From Bacillus_AB infantis_B (GTDB taxonomy: Bacteria > Bacillota > Bacilli > Bacillales > Cytobacillaceae): 64,000 nucleotides of DNA. Location of the stretch: assembly GCF_008180445.1 (NCBI RefSeq), contig NZ_VTER01000003.1:310001-374000 (forward strand). The letters run 5' to 3'. Positions 56,553-64,000 of this stretch are shown piece after piece (the stretch's first letter is position 1; every line of letters starts with the position of its first letter). Under the pieces are notes generated by a model. It made no database searches. It worked only from the letters and a program-made list of their open reading frames with translations, and was not told the origin of the DNA. A program made the translations under genes and the position numbers.

Positions 56553-57158
56553 ATGAATTTAATCCCTACAGTTATTGAACAGACAAACAGGGGCGAGCGC
56601 GCATACGATATTTATTCACGCCTTCTGAAAGACCGCATCATCATGCTTGGAAGTGCGATTGATGATAATGTATCAAACTCCATTGTAGCTCAGCTGCTAT
56701 TCCTGGAAGCAGAAAACCCTGAAAAGGATATCACTTTGTACATCAACAGCCCAGGCGGCAGCATCACTGCCGGTATGGCGATTTATGATACGATGCAGTA
56801 CATCCGTCCGAAGGTTTCCACAGTCTGCATCGGGATGGCCGCTTCCATGGGTGCATTTCTTCTTGCAGCAGGCGAGAAAGGCAAGCGTTATGCCCTTCCA
56901 AACAGTGAAGTTATGATCCATCAGCCGCTCGGCGGAGCGCAGGGCCAGGCAACAGAAATCGAAATTGCCGCAAAGCGCATCCTTTTCCTTCGCGAAAAGC
57001 TGAACCAGATCCTTTCAGAACGCACAGGCCAGCCGCTTGAAGTGATCGCAAAAGATACAGACCGCGACAATTTCATGACAGCTGAGAGAGCATTGGAATA
57101 CGGGCTGATCGACCAGATCATCACCCGCAATGTCCTGGAAGAAAAGAAAGACAAGTAA
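56553..57158 (+). CDS. clpP: ATP-dependent Clp protease proteolytic subunit
   Basis: A 201-residue serine protease forming the tetradecameric Clp chamber. The triad is Ser98 (GMAASMG), His123 (MIHQPLGG) and Asp172 (KDTDRDNFM). The N-terminal MNLIPTVIEQTNRGERAYDIYSRLL is standard. It works with ClpC, ClpX and ClpE; ClpXP degrades the tmRNA-tagged proteins made by the ssrA system of this window. AAGGAGG precedes the ATG. Confidence 0.98.
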   Translation: MNLIPTVIEQTNRGERAYDIYSRLLKDRIIMLGSAIDDNVSNSIVAQLLFLEAENPEKDITLYINSPGGSITAGMAIYDTMQYIRPKVSTVCIGMAASMGAFLLAAGEKGKRYALPNSEVMIHQPLGGAQGQATEIEIAAKRILFLREKLNQILSERTGQPLEVIAKDTDRDNFMTAERALEYGLIDQIITRNVLEEKKDK

Positions 57159-57165
57159 AGATAGA

Positions 57166-57198
57166 GCAAGAGGGCTGACAGGTTCAGCCCTCTTTTTT
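57166..57198 (+). terminator. clpP terminator
   Basis: AAGAGGGCTG/CAGCCCTCTT stem with a 6-nt loop and TTTTTT tail. Confidence 0.92.
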
Positions 57199-57224
57199 AT
57201 GATTAAAGAGATTATGGTGTTAAA

Positions 57225-57267
57225 CAAAGAAAAAGCGCCCTGCACAAATGCTCAGGGTGCCTTTTCA
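57225..57267 (-). terminator. Terminator after crh
   Basis: Minus-strand stem AAAAGGCACCCTG/CAGGGCGCTTTTT with two imperfect pairs, followed by T residues. Confidence 0.72.
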
Positions 57268-57273
57268 GTTTTT

Positions 57274-57531
57274 TCAGCTTTCCTGCTGGATATATTGCGA
57301 AAGCTCTTCGAGTGCTTCCTCTTCATCACTTCCATCAGCCACCAGGTTTACAACAGATCCAGTGCTGACTGCGAGGCTCATAAGGCCCATGATGCTTTTC
57401 GCATTGACCTTCTTTCCGTCCTTCTCCAAAAAGATATCTGAAGAAAAGCGGTTTGCTTCCTGGACAAACAGGGCGGCAGGACGGGCCTGCAGGCCGGTCC
57501 GCAGCTTTACTTCCACTTGTTTTTCAACCAT
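57274..57531 (-). CDS. crh: Catabolite repression HPr-like protein
   Basis: An 85-residue HPr paralog. The PTS-active His15 of HPr is replaced by Gln (TGLQARPA), while Ser46 (AKSIMGL) remains for HPr kinase. It therefore acts as a CcpA cofactor and cannot pass phosphate to sugars. GGAGG lies before the ATG. It is last in the nudix-rapZ-glmR-whiA-crh operon; in B. subtilis Crh also binds GlmR (YvcK), encoded two genes upstream. Confidence 0.96.
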   Translation of the reverse strand: MVEKQVEVKLRTGLQARPAALFVQEANRFSSDIFLEKDGKKVNAKSIMGLMSLAVSTGSVVNLVADGSDEEEALEELSQYIQQES

Positions 57532-57561
57532 TTCTCTCTAACCTCCCATATTATCTTATTT

Positions 57562-58512
57562 CTAATTTCCTGTTATGGATTCACCTAAACGCAGTTTTTC
57601 TGCTATCTCATCTATTTTTCTAAGTCGGTGATTAATGCCTGATTTGCTGATATGGCTGCCTGACACCATCTCCCCAAGCTCCTTAAGGGTCACATCCTGA
57701 TAGGCTACCCGAAGCTCTGCAATTTCCCTGAGCTTTTCCGGGAGTATATCAAGGCCGACAGTATCCTTGATATAACGGATATTCTCGACCTGCCTGAGAG
57801 CCGCGCCGATAGTTTTATTAAGATTGGCGGTCTCGCAGTTTACAAGCCTGTTCACCGAGTTCCTCATATCCCTGACAATCCGGATATCCTCAAAGCGCAG
57901 CAGCGCTCCATGGGCACCGATGATGTTCAGGAATTCAGTGATCTTCTCGGCTTCCTTCAAATACGTGATATAGCCCTTTTTTCTTTCAAGCGTCTTGCTG
58001 TTCAATCCAAATGTATTCATTAATTCACACAAAGAATCATTATGCTCTTTGTATAGTGAAAAAATTTCCAAGTGATAAGATGATGTTTCAGGGTTGTTCA
58101 CCGAGCCGCCGGCAAGGAAGGCACCGCGCAGATAGGAGCGCTTGCAGCATTTCTTTTTCACAAGCTCCTCTGAAATATCATGGGTAAAATCAAATCCCTC
58201 TTTCAGGATCTTCAGGTCGGCGAGTATTTCCTGCGCCTGCTGCGCCAGTCTAACAATATAGACATTATTCTTTTTCAGGCGCATCTTTTTTCGTACAAGC
58301 AGCTCCACTTGAACGGTGTAATTCTTTTTCGTCAGTGTATAAATCCTTCTCGCTATGGCGGCATTCTCTGTCTGGATATCCACAATTAGTTTCCGGCTGG
58401 AAAAAGAGAGTGATCCGTTCATCCGAATGAGCGCTGATAATTCAGCCTTGCCGCAGCAGTCTTTAACTTCAAGGTTGGTTAATTCCTTTTTCGTTTCCGA
58501 AGCGAAAGACAT
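57562..58512 (-). CDS. whiA: DNA-binding protein WhiA
   Basis: A 316-residue protein. It combines an N-terminal LAGLIDADG-like fold (SETKKELTNLEV...CKRSYLRGAFLAGGSVNNPE) and a C-terminal HTH (DVTLKELGEMVSGSHISKSGINHRLRKIDEIAEKL). In B. subtilis it influences cell division and chromosome segregation; in Streptomyces it controls sporulation. The ATG at 58512 is chosen because MSFASETKKEL is the conserved start. It follows glmR by 41 nt. Confidence 0.95.
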   Translation of the reverse strand: MSFASETKKELTNLEVKDCCGKAELSALIRMNGSLSFSSRKLIVDIQTENAAIARRIYTLTKKNYTVQVELLVRKKMRLKKNNVYIVRLAQQAQEILADLKILKEGFDFTHDISEELVKKKCCKRSYLRGAFLAGGSVNNPETSSYHLEIFSLYKEHNDSLCELMNTFGLNSKTLERKKGYITYLKEAEKITEFLNIIGAHGALLRFEDIRIVRDMRNSVNRLVNCETANLNKTIGAALRQVENIRYIKDTVGLDILPEKLREIAELRVAYQDVTLKELGEMVSGSHISKSGINHRLRKIDEIAEKLRLGESITGN

Positions 58513-58553
58513 ACCTTCACCCCCCGCCCAGACAAACGCTTGCACATTTATAT

Positions 58554-59537
58554 TTACGCTTTATATCGCTTGCTGGTTTCATTTATTAGTAAAGAAAATA
58601 AAATATCTGCTACTTCCTGTGTATCATGGCGGATGACGCCGCCGTCCAGGCTGACGATTTCGCCGTGGACGACTTCAAGGCCTAGCCTCTGCAGATTGGC
58701 GACATCATAATGGACAGGCTTGGCCTGCTCCTCACTGTACCGCTCCTGTATTTCTTCCGGAATATCTTCATTATTGACAAGGATCGTATTGATAAAAGAA
58801 CAGTTCATATGGTCATAGATCGCTTTTACATGGTCGCTCGCCGTAAAGTCGAGCGTTTCCCCTGCCTGCGTCATCAGATTGCAGATATAGACCTTTTTGG
58901 CCTTCGCATGGCAGACCTCTTTTCCCAGATTCGGAACGAGGAGGTTCGGCAGTATGCTTGTATAAAGGCTGCCGGGCCCGATGATGATCAGGTCAGCCTG
59001 CCTGATGGCCTGGATGGTTTCCGGCAGGGCATTGACATCCTCAGGGCTCAGGAAGACTTTTTTGATTTTTTTCCCTGAGTATGGAATCTTGGATTCTCCT
59101 GAAACAATCGTTCCATCCTCCATCTCAGCATGGAGGACGACACTCTGGTCTGCGGCCGGGAGAACCTTTCCCCTAACATTGAGGACCTTGCTCATTTCCT
59201 GGATGGCATGAGTGAAATTGCCTGTGATCGAGGTCATGGCAGCAAGGATCAGGTTGCCGAGCGAATGGCCGGAAAGCTCATTCGCGGTGCTGAACCTGTG
59301 CTGGAACATTTCCTCGATGAGCGGCTCCACATCAGACAGTGCAGCTAAAACATTTCGAATATCCCCAGGGGGAGGAATCTGCAGTTCATTCCGGAGGCGG
59401 CCCGAGCTCCCGCCATCATCAGCCACCGTCACGATGGCTGTGATGTCTGCAGGATGCTTCTTCAAGCCGCGCAGGAGGACCGGGAGCCCTGTGCCTCCCC
59501 CTATGATGACGATTCTAGGCTGTTCTGTACCTGTCAT
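58554..59537 (-). CDS. glmR: GlmR (YvcK) UDP-GlcNAc-binding regulator
   Basis: A 327-residue CofD-like/UPF0052 protein. Nucleotide-sugar binding loop IVIIGGGTGLPVLLRGLK, then ITAIVTVADDGGSSGRLR and the YICNLMTQAGET segment. In Bacillus it binds UDP-GlcNAc and stimulates GlmS, needed for growth on gluconeogenic carbon. The start overlaps the rapZ stop by 4 bp (ATGA). AAAGGA lies 9 nt upstream. Confidence 0.95.
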   Translation of the reverse strand: MTGTEQPRIVIIGGGTGLPVLLRGLKKHPADITAIVTVADDGGSSGRLRNELQIPPPGDIRNVLAALSDVEPLIEEMFQHRFSTANELSGHSLGNLILAAMTSITGNFTHAIQEMSKVLNVRGKVLPAADQSVVLHAEMEDGTIVSGESKIPYSGKKIKKVFLSPEDVNALPETIQAIRQADLIIIGPGSLYTSILPNLLVPNLGKEVCHAKAKKVYICNLMTQAGETLDFTASDHVKAIYDHMNCSFINTILVNNEDIPEEIQERYSEEQAKPVHYDVANLQRLGLEVVHGEIVSLDGGVIRHDTQEVADILFSLLINETSKRYKA

Positions 59538-60427
59538 GTTGTTTTATCCTTTCTCCTCTCGATATCGCGGTGAGTGATATGTGTATGGTAATCCGCTTCA
59601 TAAAAGCGGGCAATATACTCAGCTAGGGCTACAGAACGGTGCTGGCCGCCTGTGCAGCCAATCGCGATCACCAGCTGGGCCTTGCCCTCGCGCTTGTAGT
59701 GAGGGAGCATGAAGCTCAGCAGATCTGTAACCTTTTCGAGAAATTTATTGGTTTCATTCCATTTCAGTACATATGTCGACACATCTTCGTCCAGGCCGGT
59801 TTTCGGCCTCATGCTCTCGATGTAATGGGGATTCGGCAGAAAGCGTACATCAAACACCAGATCTGCGTCTATCGGCAGGCCATGCTTAAAGCCAAATGAC
59901 ATCACATTGACGGTAAACGTTGTCTTCCGGTTGACTGAAAACTGATCAAGGATTTTTTCCCTAAGCTCCCGCGGCTTCATGTTTGATGTTTTATATATCA
60001 GCTGGGCCCTCCCCTTCAGCTCCTCCAGAAGCTCCCTTTCAAGCTTGATGCCTTCAAGAGGCAAACCTGACGGAGCAAGGGGGTGGGAACGCCGGGTCTC
60101 CTTGTAGCGCCTGACCAATGTAGAGTCGTCAGCATCCAGATACAAAATCTGCGGGGCCACCCATGAAGTTTCGGCCAAATCGTCCAGCGCCTTGAATAAG
60201 TGATCAAAGAACTCCCTGCCGCGAAGATCCATGACCAGTGCAACCTTATTCATCTTATTCCCTGATTCCTTCATCAGTTCAAGAAATTTCGGAAGCAGAG
60301 TCGGAGGCAGGTTATCCACACAGAAAAAGCCAAGATCCTCAAAACTCTGGATCGCCACTGTTTTCCCTGCTCCCGACATCCCAGTTATTATGACCATTTG
60401 TGTATCAGTCGCCGCACCGCTGCTCAT
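59534..60427 (-). CDS. rapZ: RapZ (YvcJ) nucleotide-binding protein
   Basis: A 297-residue P-loop protein. Walker A is GMSGAGKT, Walker B-like VALVMDLRGREFFDHL, and the C-terminal domain contains the conserved VIAIGCTGGQHRSVALAEY. In E. coli RapZ controls GlmS through small RNAs; the Bacillus protein hydrolyses nucleotides and affects competence. ATG with GGGGGAG 7 nt upstream. Translationally coupled to glmR. Confidence 0.95.
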   Translation of the reverse strand: MSSGAATDTQMVIITGMSGAGKTVAIQSFEDLGFFCVDNLPPTLLPKFLELMKESGNKMNKVALVMDLRGREFFDHLFKALDDLAETSWVAPQILYLDADDSTLVRRYKETRRSHPLAPSGLPLEGIKLERELLEELKGRAQLIYKTSNMKPRELREKILDQFSVNRKTTFTVNVMSFGFKHGLPIDADLVFDVRFLPNPHYIESMRPKTGLDEDVSTYVLKWNETNKFLEKVTDLLSFMLPHYKREGKAQLVIAIGCTGGQHRSVALAEYIARFYEADYHTHITHRDIERRKDKTT

Positions 60428-60456
60428 TCCTATTCTCCCCCTGTAATCTATATTAT

Positions 60457-60924
60457 TTAACTCGGGTCCAGCCGGTAGCTTAGAAGCTCGAAATTCGGCG
60501 TATACGTAAACGTCCCGTAAATAATTCCATTTCCATGAATCATATATTCAAGAATGTGATAATCGCCGGCAGCCATCGGCAGATTCTTGATATCATCAAA
60601 ATCATGCCAGGCCAGCTTCCCTTCCTCCGACTCATCCAGATTGATGCCATCAGACTCCCGTGCAAGGAAAGTAAACATCATCCATTCAGAAAGCACCTTA
60701 TCCCCGTCTTTCATAATGAAGGTGAAAATCCCCTTCAAGCCCGGGTTTCTTAAGTATATGCCTGTCTCCTCGCGGAATTCCCTGATGCAGGAATCCCGGA
60801 CTGATTCACCCGGCTCCATCTTTCCTCCGGGCGCTACCCACCAGCCACGTCTCGGTTTTTGTAAAAGCAATACTTGATTTTCCTTCAACAGCACACAATT
60901 CGTGACCCGCTGCAACAGCCTCAC
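60457..60924 (-). CDS. Nudix hydrolase (YvcI-like)
   Basis: A 155-residue Nudix enzyme with a perfect box G-x5-E-x7-R-E-x2-E-E-x-G (GKMEPGE...REFREETGI). The MutT-like opening NCVLLKENQVLLLQKPRRGWW suggests hydrolysis of a modified nucleoside triphosphate or dinucleotide. GTG start with AAGGAAA 7 nt upstream. First gene of the rapZ-glmR-whiA-crh operon, as yvcI in B. subtilis. Confidence 0.92.
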   Translation of the reverse strand: MRLLQRVTNCVLLKENQVLLLQKPRRGWWVAPGGKMEPGESVRDSCIREFREETGIYLRNPGLKGIFTFIMKDGDKVLSEWMMFTFLARESDGINLDESEEGKLAWHDFDDIKNLPMAAGDYHILEYMIHGNGIIYGTFTYTPNFELLSYRLDPS

Positions 60925-61029
60925 CTCAGCATTTCCTTCTCATGACCGCCGCACAGGCAGTCCTGTCGAATATATTCTTTTTATTATACTATTTTTGTTA
61001 TCCAGCCACAATGAAATGAAAAAATGAAA

Positions 61030-61147
61030 TGCGGAGGCGGCTCGCCCAGAGCCGACAAGCATAAGACGCAAAAGAATAAAAGGCGTTCTTTGCCTTTAAT
61101 TCTTTTGTGGCTTATGACTCGAGGCTCTAGCCGCCGGAGCTGGACAA
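61030..61147 (+). repeat. Large intergenic hairpin repeat, copy B
   Basis: Begins GCGGAGGCGGCTCGCCCAGA and ends GCTCTAGCCGCCGGAGCTGG, so the ends pair; the centre carries AGGCGTTCTTTGCCTTT and GGCTTATGACTCGAGG, both shared with copies A and C. About 118 bp. Strand is nominal. Confidence 0.85.
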
Positions 61148-61155
61148 AATCGAAA

Positions 61156-61273
61156 TGCGGAGGGCGCTTGCTCAGCCCCGACAAACATAAGACGCTTTGG
61201 AATTGAAGGCGTTCTTTGCCTTCGGTTTCAAAGTGGCTTATGACTCTAGGGGCTAGCGCCCGCAGCTGGACAA
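61156..61273 (+). repeat. Large intergenic hairpin repeat, copy C
   Basis: Begins GCGGAGGGCGCTTGCTCAGC and ends GGGGCTAGCGCCCGCAGCTG; same internal blocks as copy B and the same length. The two copies are in direct orientation, separated by under 10 bp. Strand is nominal. Confidence 0.85.
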
Positions 61274-61303
61274 CATAAATAGGGAGGGCGTCTTGCCTTC
61301 GCC

Positions 61304-61342
61304 CAAAAAAAAGAGCACAGGCTATGTATGCCTGTGCTGCAC
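61304..61342 (-). terminator. Second terminator downstream of trxB
   Basis: Perfect stem AGCACAGGC/GCCTGTGCT with a 7-nt loop, then CTTTTTTTT on the minus strand. It is about 275 nt beyond the trxB terminator, which implies a transcript crossing the space between them. Confidence 0.82.
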
Positions 61343-61432
61343 AAAGGATTATATCTTAAAAGGGGGTCAATTTCTATTCCTATATTACCCGATGTTTATT
61401 GCACTACTGTTACAGTACGATTAAAACAAAAT

Positions 61433-61489
61433 GACTTTTTATTTCTTTAGTAAAAAGTCGGCCGAAAGCCTTGTACAATGCGGCTTTCG
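61433..61489 (-). other. Two adjacent stem-loops of unknown role
   Basis: Stem 1 is GACTTTTTA/TAAAAAGTC (61433-61459). Stem 2 is CGAAAGCC/GGCTTTCG (61463-61489) and on the minus strand is followed by CCGACTTTTTA, so it could act as a weak terminator or be part of a small RNA. Confidence 0.5.
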
Positions 61490-61575
61490 ACCTATTGCTG
61501 CCGGTGGATGGAAGCGGCATCTTTTTTGAATTTTCTCTTGCGGAAACCGCAGCTGCTGCAGCCAGATTATGAATA

Positions 61576-61608
61576 AAAAACGCCCATTTCATTAATGAGC
61601 GTTTTTTC
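61576..61608 (-). terminator. trxB terminator
   Basis: Minus strand: AAAAAACGC-TCATT...AATG-GGCGTTTTTT, a stem with A and T tracts on its sides, 9 nt after the stop. Confidence 0.85.
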
Positions 61609-61616
61609 AAATAATA

Positions 61617-62567
61617 TTAAGCTTTCGCCTTTAAAGATTCCATCAATTCTTCAACATAGTGCTGGGCACTTTGGGCGGCGATGCTGCCGTCGCCTGTTGC
61701 TGTCACGATCTGGCGAAGCATTTTCTCACGGATGTCACCGGCAGCAAATATGCCAGGAACCTTTGTTTCCATGCGTTCGTTTGTTTCGATATAGCCGTTC
61801 TCATTGGTGATGCCTAGGCTTTGGAAAGGCTTAGACAGCGGAACCATGCCAATGTAGATGAATACGCCATCTGCCTTGAATTCGCGCTCTTCCCCGTTTT
61901 CAGTAGAAACAAGCGTGACGCTTCCTACCTTGCCTTCACTCTCGTTGATTTCTTTTACTGTAGAGTTCCAGATGAAATCAACCTTCTCGTTGTCAAACGC
62001 GCGCTGCTGAAGGATCGCCTGTGCGCGCAGCTCGTCGCGGCGGTGGACGATGGTCACTTTTTCCGCGAAACGGGTCAGGTAGACGCCCTCCTCGACAGCA
62101 GAATCTCCTCCGCCGACAACAACAAGCTCTTTGCCTTTGAAGAACGCGCCATCACAGACGGCACAATAAGATACACCGCGGCCGCCGAGTTCTTTTTCAC
62201 CCGGAACACCGATTTTTTTATATTCAGCACCCGTTGTAATGATTACAGCACGGGCTTTATATTGTTTTGATCCTGCAACAACGGTTTTGTATTCTTCACC
62301 GTCGATGATTTCTTTGATATCGCCATATGCATATTCGGCGCCGAATTTCTTGGCGTGGTCGAACATTTTAGTAGACAGGTCAGGGCCCAGGATATGATCG
62401 AAACCAGGATAGTTTTCGACTTCTTCTGTGTTGGCCATTTGCCCTCCCGGCACGCCCCGTTCAATCATCAATGTAGACAGGTTGGCACGGGATGTATACA
62501 CAGCAGCTGTCATTCCGGCCGGTCCTGCGCCAGCGATGATGACATCATAAATTTTTTCTTCTGCCAT
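61617..62567 (-). CDS. trxB: Thioredoxin reductase
   Basis: A 316-residue NADPH-dependent flavoenzyme that reduces thioredoxin. FAD loop IAGAGPAGMTAAVY, active-site C-A-V-C (YCAVCDGAFF), NADPH loop VVGGGDSAVEEGVY with HRRDELRA, and C-terminal GIFAAGDIREK. The ATG at 62567 has AAGGAG 9 nt upstream; the GTG six codons before lies on that site. Next to the TPR gene, as trxB-yvcD in B. subtilis. Confidence 0.97.
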   Translation of the reverse strand: MAEEKIYDVIIAGAGPAGMTAAVYTSRANLSTLMIERGVPGGQMANTEEVENYPGFDHILGPDLSTKMFDHAKKFGAEYAYGDIKEIIDGEEYKTVVAGSKQYKARAVIITTGAEYKKIGVPGEKELGGRGVSYCAVCDGAFFKGKELVVVGGGDSAVEEGVYLTRFAEKVTIVHRRDELRAQAILQQRAFDNEKVDFIWNSTVKEINESEGKVGSVTLVSTENGEEREFKADGVFIYIGMVPLSKPFQSLGITNENGYIETNERMETKVPGIFAAGDIREKMLRQIVTATGDGSIAAQSAQHYVEELMESLKAKA

Positions 62568-62786
62568 CTTGCTCCACTCCTTCACTAGGACTTTGCTGAT
62601 TCCCCCTGAGAAATGCTTTTTTATACTTAGTTATTGCTCTGCAAAATTGACTTTCCCAGCCTTGACAGGCAGAAGGAGCTGTAAGAGCAAGTGCGTTTAT
62701 TCCCAAGAAAAACAGCGGTTGTTTCAGTAGTATTTCCTTACTAACCATATCCTATAAAACAATAAGGATACAGTCCAAGAATCTGC

Positions 62787-64000
62787 TCATTTCAGAATGC
62801 TGCTGACTGATTTTACATACTTCTGCAGTGTGGAAGCAGAAAGTCCGTACTGAGCTGCCACGCTTTGCTGCGAGACTTTTTCGCTGCGCTGCTTTCTCCA
62901 GACATATTCCACGGCACCGGCCCATGCTTTTGCATTCCTGGCAAGAAGCCCCTGACCATCAGCTTCCTTGAAGACAGTAAACCATGCCAGATATAACCCG
63001 GCTTCAACTGTCCCGATCGGTTTATGGTGTCTGTATAAGAGCTCTGCCGTTTCATGGGCGATTCTTGCGCTGGTTTTTTCTCCGGCGCCAGTTTCAATCA
63101 ATGCTGCGTATTCACGGTCAGCGCCAGTGAATCTTGGATTCTGCTTAACATCCTTGCTTGCAAGAATCTCGTCTTTTCTGCCTGATTTTGAAGCCAGGAA
63201 AAGAGCAAATAAGCGTTCCTCACCATATTCACTGTTCATTTTTTTATAGATGGAATCCAGATGGTCCTCGAAACCTGCCGTTTCCGGCTTATCTTCGTTC
63301 CAAGGTTCAAGGCCCGCCTTCTCAGGGCTGTATTCCAGCACCCGTTTCCAGAAGTTCCTGGCCTGGTCTTCTTTCCCCGTAAAATAAGAGGAATAAGAAA
63401 GCCAGTAATAAAAGGCGCCATCTCCCTCATAGCCTGACTTGTTGAGCTTGCGCAGCCACTTGTAAGCCGGCTCATATTCACCGACAAGCGCAAATGTTGC
63501 CCCCAGCTTGAACTGATGATCAATCAGAAGAGGCTGGATTTTTTTCAGCGTTGCGACTAAAGCCTTTACCTCTTCAAGATCATGCTGATAATAGGCAAAC
63601 ACGAGCTTATTGCAGAGTGCATGCAGATTGCCCTGGTTGCGTACAAGCACCTCATCAAGGATATCGTTCGCTTTGTTCACTTCTCCCAGGTAAAAATGGG
63701 CAAGCGCCAGATTATTGTACGCTGACCAATATTCCGGGTAATCCTCAATCACCGTGCTCAGAATTTCCACTGCTTTCGGGAAATGCCCTGATTCAAGAAG
63801 CTCCCTTGCCTGCTCCTGCTTGGTGATCAGGTCGTCCTGCTCATACAGCTCTTCATCCAGATCTTCTGCTTCCAGTGTCAAAAGTTCCAAAAGATCTTCC
63901 GTATCCTCAATGAACTCTCCATCAGGCTCAAGCTCCAAATACGTATTGGCATGCTGATAAGCATCCTTAAAGAATCCCAGGTGGGCATAATTATTGGCAA
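62787..64000 (-). CDS. TPR-repeat protein with C-terminal HTH (YvcD-like), 5' end outside window
   Basis: At least 403 residues are encoded and the frame remains open to the right edge (the last 20 codons read ANNYAHLGFFKDAYQHANTY), so the start lies beyond the window and the TTG at 63938 is internal. It consists of TPR helices (ARELLESGHFPKAVEILSTVIEDYPEYWSAYNNLALAHFYLGEVNKANDIL), an acidic stretch (DGEFIEDTEDLLELL) and a final helix-turn-helix-like segment (VSQQSVAAQYGLSASTLQKYVKSV). B. subtilis YvcD occupies the same place. It has no known function; the tail suggests DNA binding. Confidence 0.85.
   Translation of the reverse strand, partial: ANNYAHLGFFKDAYQHANTYLELEPDGEFIEDTEDLLELLTLEAEDLDEELYEQDDLITKQEQARELLESGHFPKAVEILSTVIEDYPEYWSAYNNLALAHFYLGEVNKANDILDEVLVRNQGNLHALCNKLVFAYYQHDLEEVKALVATLKKIQPLLIDHQFKLGATFALVGEYEPAYKWLRKLNKSGYEGDGAFYYWLSYSSYFTGKEDQARNFWKRVLEYSPEKAGLEPWNEDKPETAGFEDHLDSIYKKMNSEYGEERLFALFLASKSGRKDEILASKDVKQNPRFTGADREYAALIETGAGEKTSARIAHETAELLYRHHKPIGTVEAGLYLAWFTVFKEADGQGLLARNAKAWAGAVEYVWRKQRSEKVSQQSVAAQYGLSASTLQKYVKSVSSILK

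Larger units (their letters stand above)
60925..61616. other. 692-bp intergenic region between the nudix and trxB genes
   Basis: It contains two tandem copies of the large hairpin repeat, a strong minus-strand terminator at 61304-61342, two adjacent stem-loops at 61433-61489, and the trxB terminator at 61576-61608. No supported gene was found; ORFs here lack ribosome sites. Confidence 0.75.

Noticed and set aside
61410..61610. 66-codon minus-strand ORF beyond trxB
   Set aside because: It spans the trxB terminator and the stem-loops, has no ribosome site, and looks like random sequence.
62545..62748. 67-codon minus-strand ORF upstream of trxB
   Set aside because: It overlaps the trxB start out of frame; the AGGA before its ATG is too close. 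The stretch more likely holds the trxB promoter.
63939..64000. Complete TPR gene starting at the TTG at 63938
   Set aside because: The frame continues with TPR-like residues to the window edge, so the gene is truncated by the window.

Overview
The window is chromosomal DNA from a low-to-mid GC Bacillota, almost certainly a Bacillaceae species close to Bacillus. The evidence is strong AGGAGG-type ribosome binding sites, many TTG/GTG starts, and two blocks with B. subtilis-like order. One block is ssrA-smpB-rnr-est-secG followed by eno-gpmI-tpiA-pgk-gapA-cggR. The other is tRNA-Arg/clpP with crh-whiA-glmR-rapZ-nudix and trxB next to a TPR gene. Crh, CggR, WhiA and a CtsR box on clpP support this placement. 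No phage, IS element, CRISPR array or rRNA was seen.

Left part (1-20 kb), mostly lineage-specific accessory metabolism: a gene running off the left edge; two GNAT acetyltransferases; two DnaQ-type exonucleases with a DUF294 nucleotidyltransferase; an ammonium transporter with two perfect TnrA/GlnR boxes upstream; a cytoplasmic formate dehydrogenase with its DUF1641 partner; a DUF4097 surface protein; an AadA-like nucleotidyltransferase; a C39-like lipoprotein; the ribulose-monophosphate formaldehyde module (hxlR divergent from hxlA-hxlB-SDR); and a sulfane-sulfur operon (cstR, tusA, dsrE-like, rhodanese, tusA-rhodanese, rhodanese-metallo-beta-lactamase, TSUP exporter). The sulfur operon has two promoter/operator units with ATACC-type dyads.

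Middle part (19-40 kb), membrane transport and signalling: a CPA1 antiporter; a fatty-acid hydroxylase; a GntR-controlled five-gene ABC cluster behind a 28-bp palindrome; a MarR-MMPL exporter pair; two paralogous OpuC/EgtUV-type ABC operons (ATPase plus fused permease/binding protein) flanking a membrane diguanylate cyclase and a small DUF1540 gene; a thioredoxin-like gene; an FMN reductase; an orphan RNPP-type regulator; and a DUF2269 membrane protein.

Right part (40-64 kb), core housekeeping: trans-translation (tmRNA tag AGKQQNNFALAA, SmpB, RNase R), secretion (SecG), glycolysis under CggR, sigma-54, ClpP, the Crh/WhiA/GlmR/RapZ envelope and carbon-control cluster, thioredoxin reductase, and a TPR gene leaving the right edge.

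The most unusual non-coding signals are two arrays of five direct repeats at helical-turn spacing. One has an exact 20-bp period after a NERD-domain gene (46281-46380). The other has a 21-bp period in an 875-bp gene-free gap (32737-32841). There are also three copies of one large Bacillaceae intergenic hairpin repeat. All functional calls come from reading motifs and recalled family knowledge; no database search was run.
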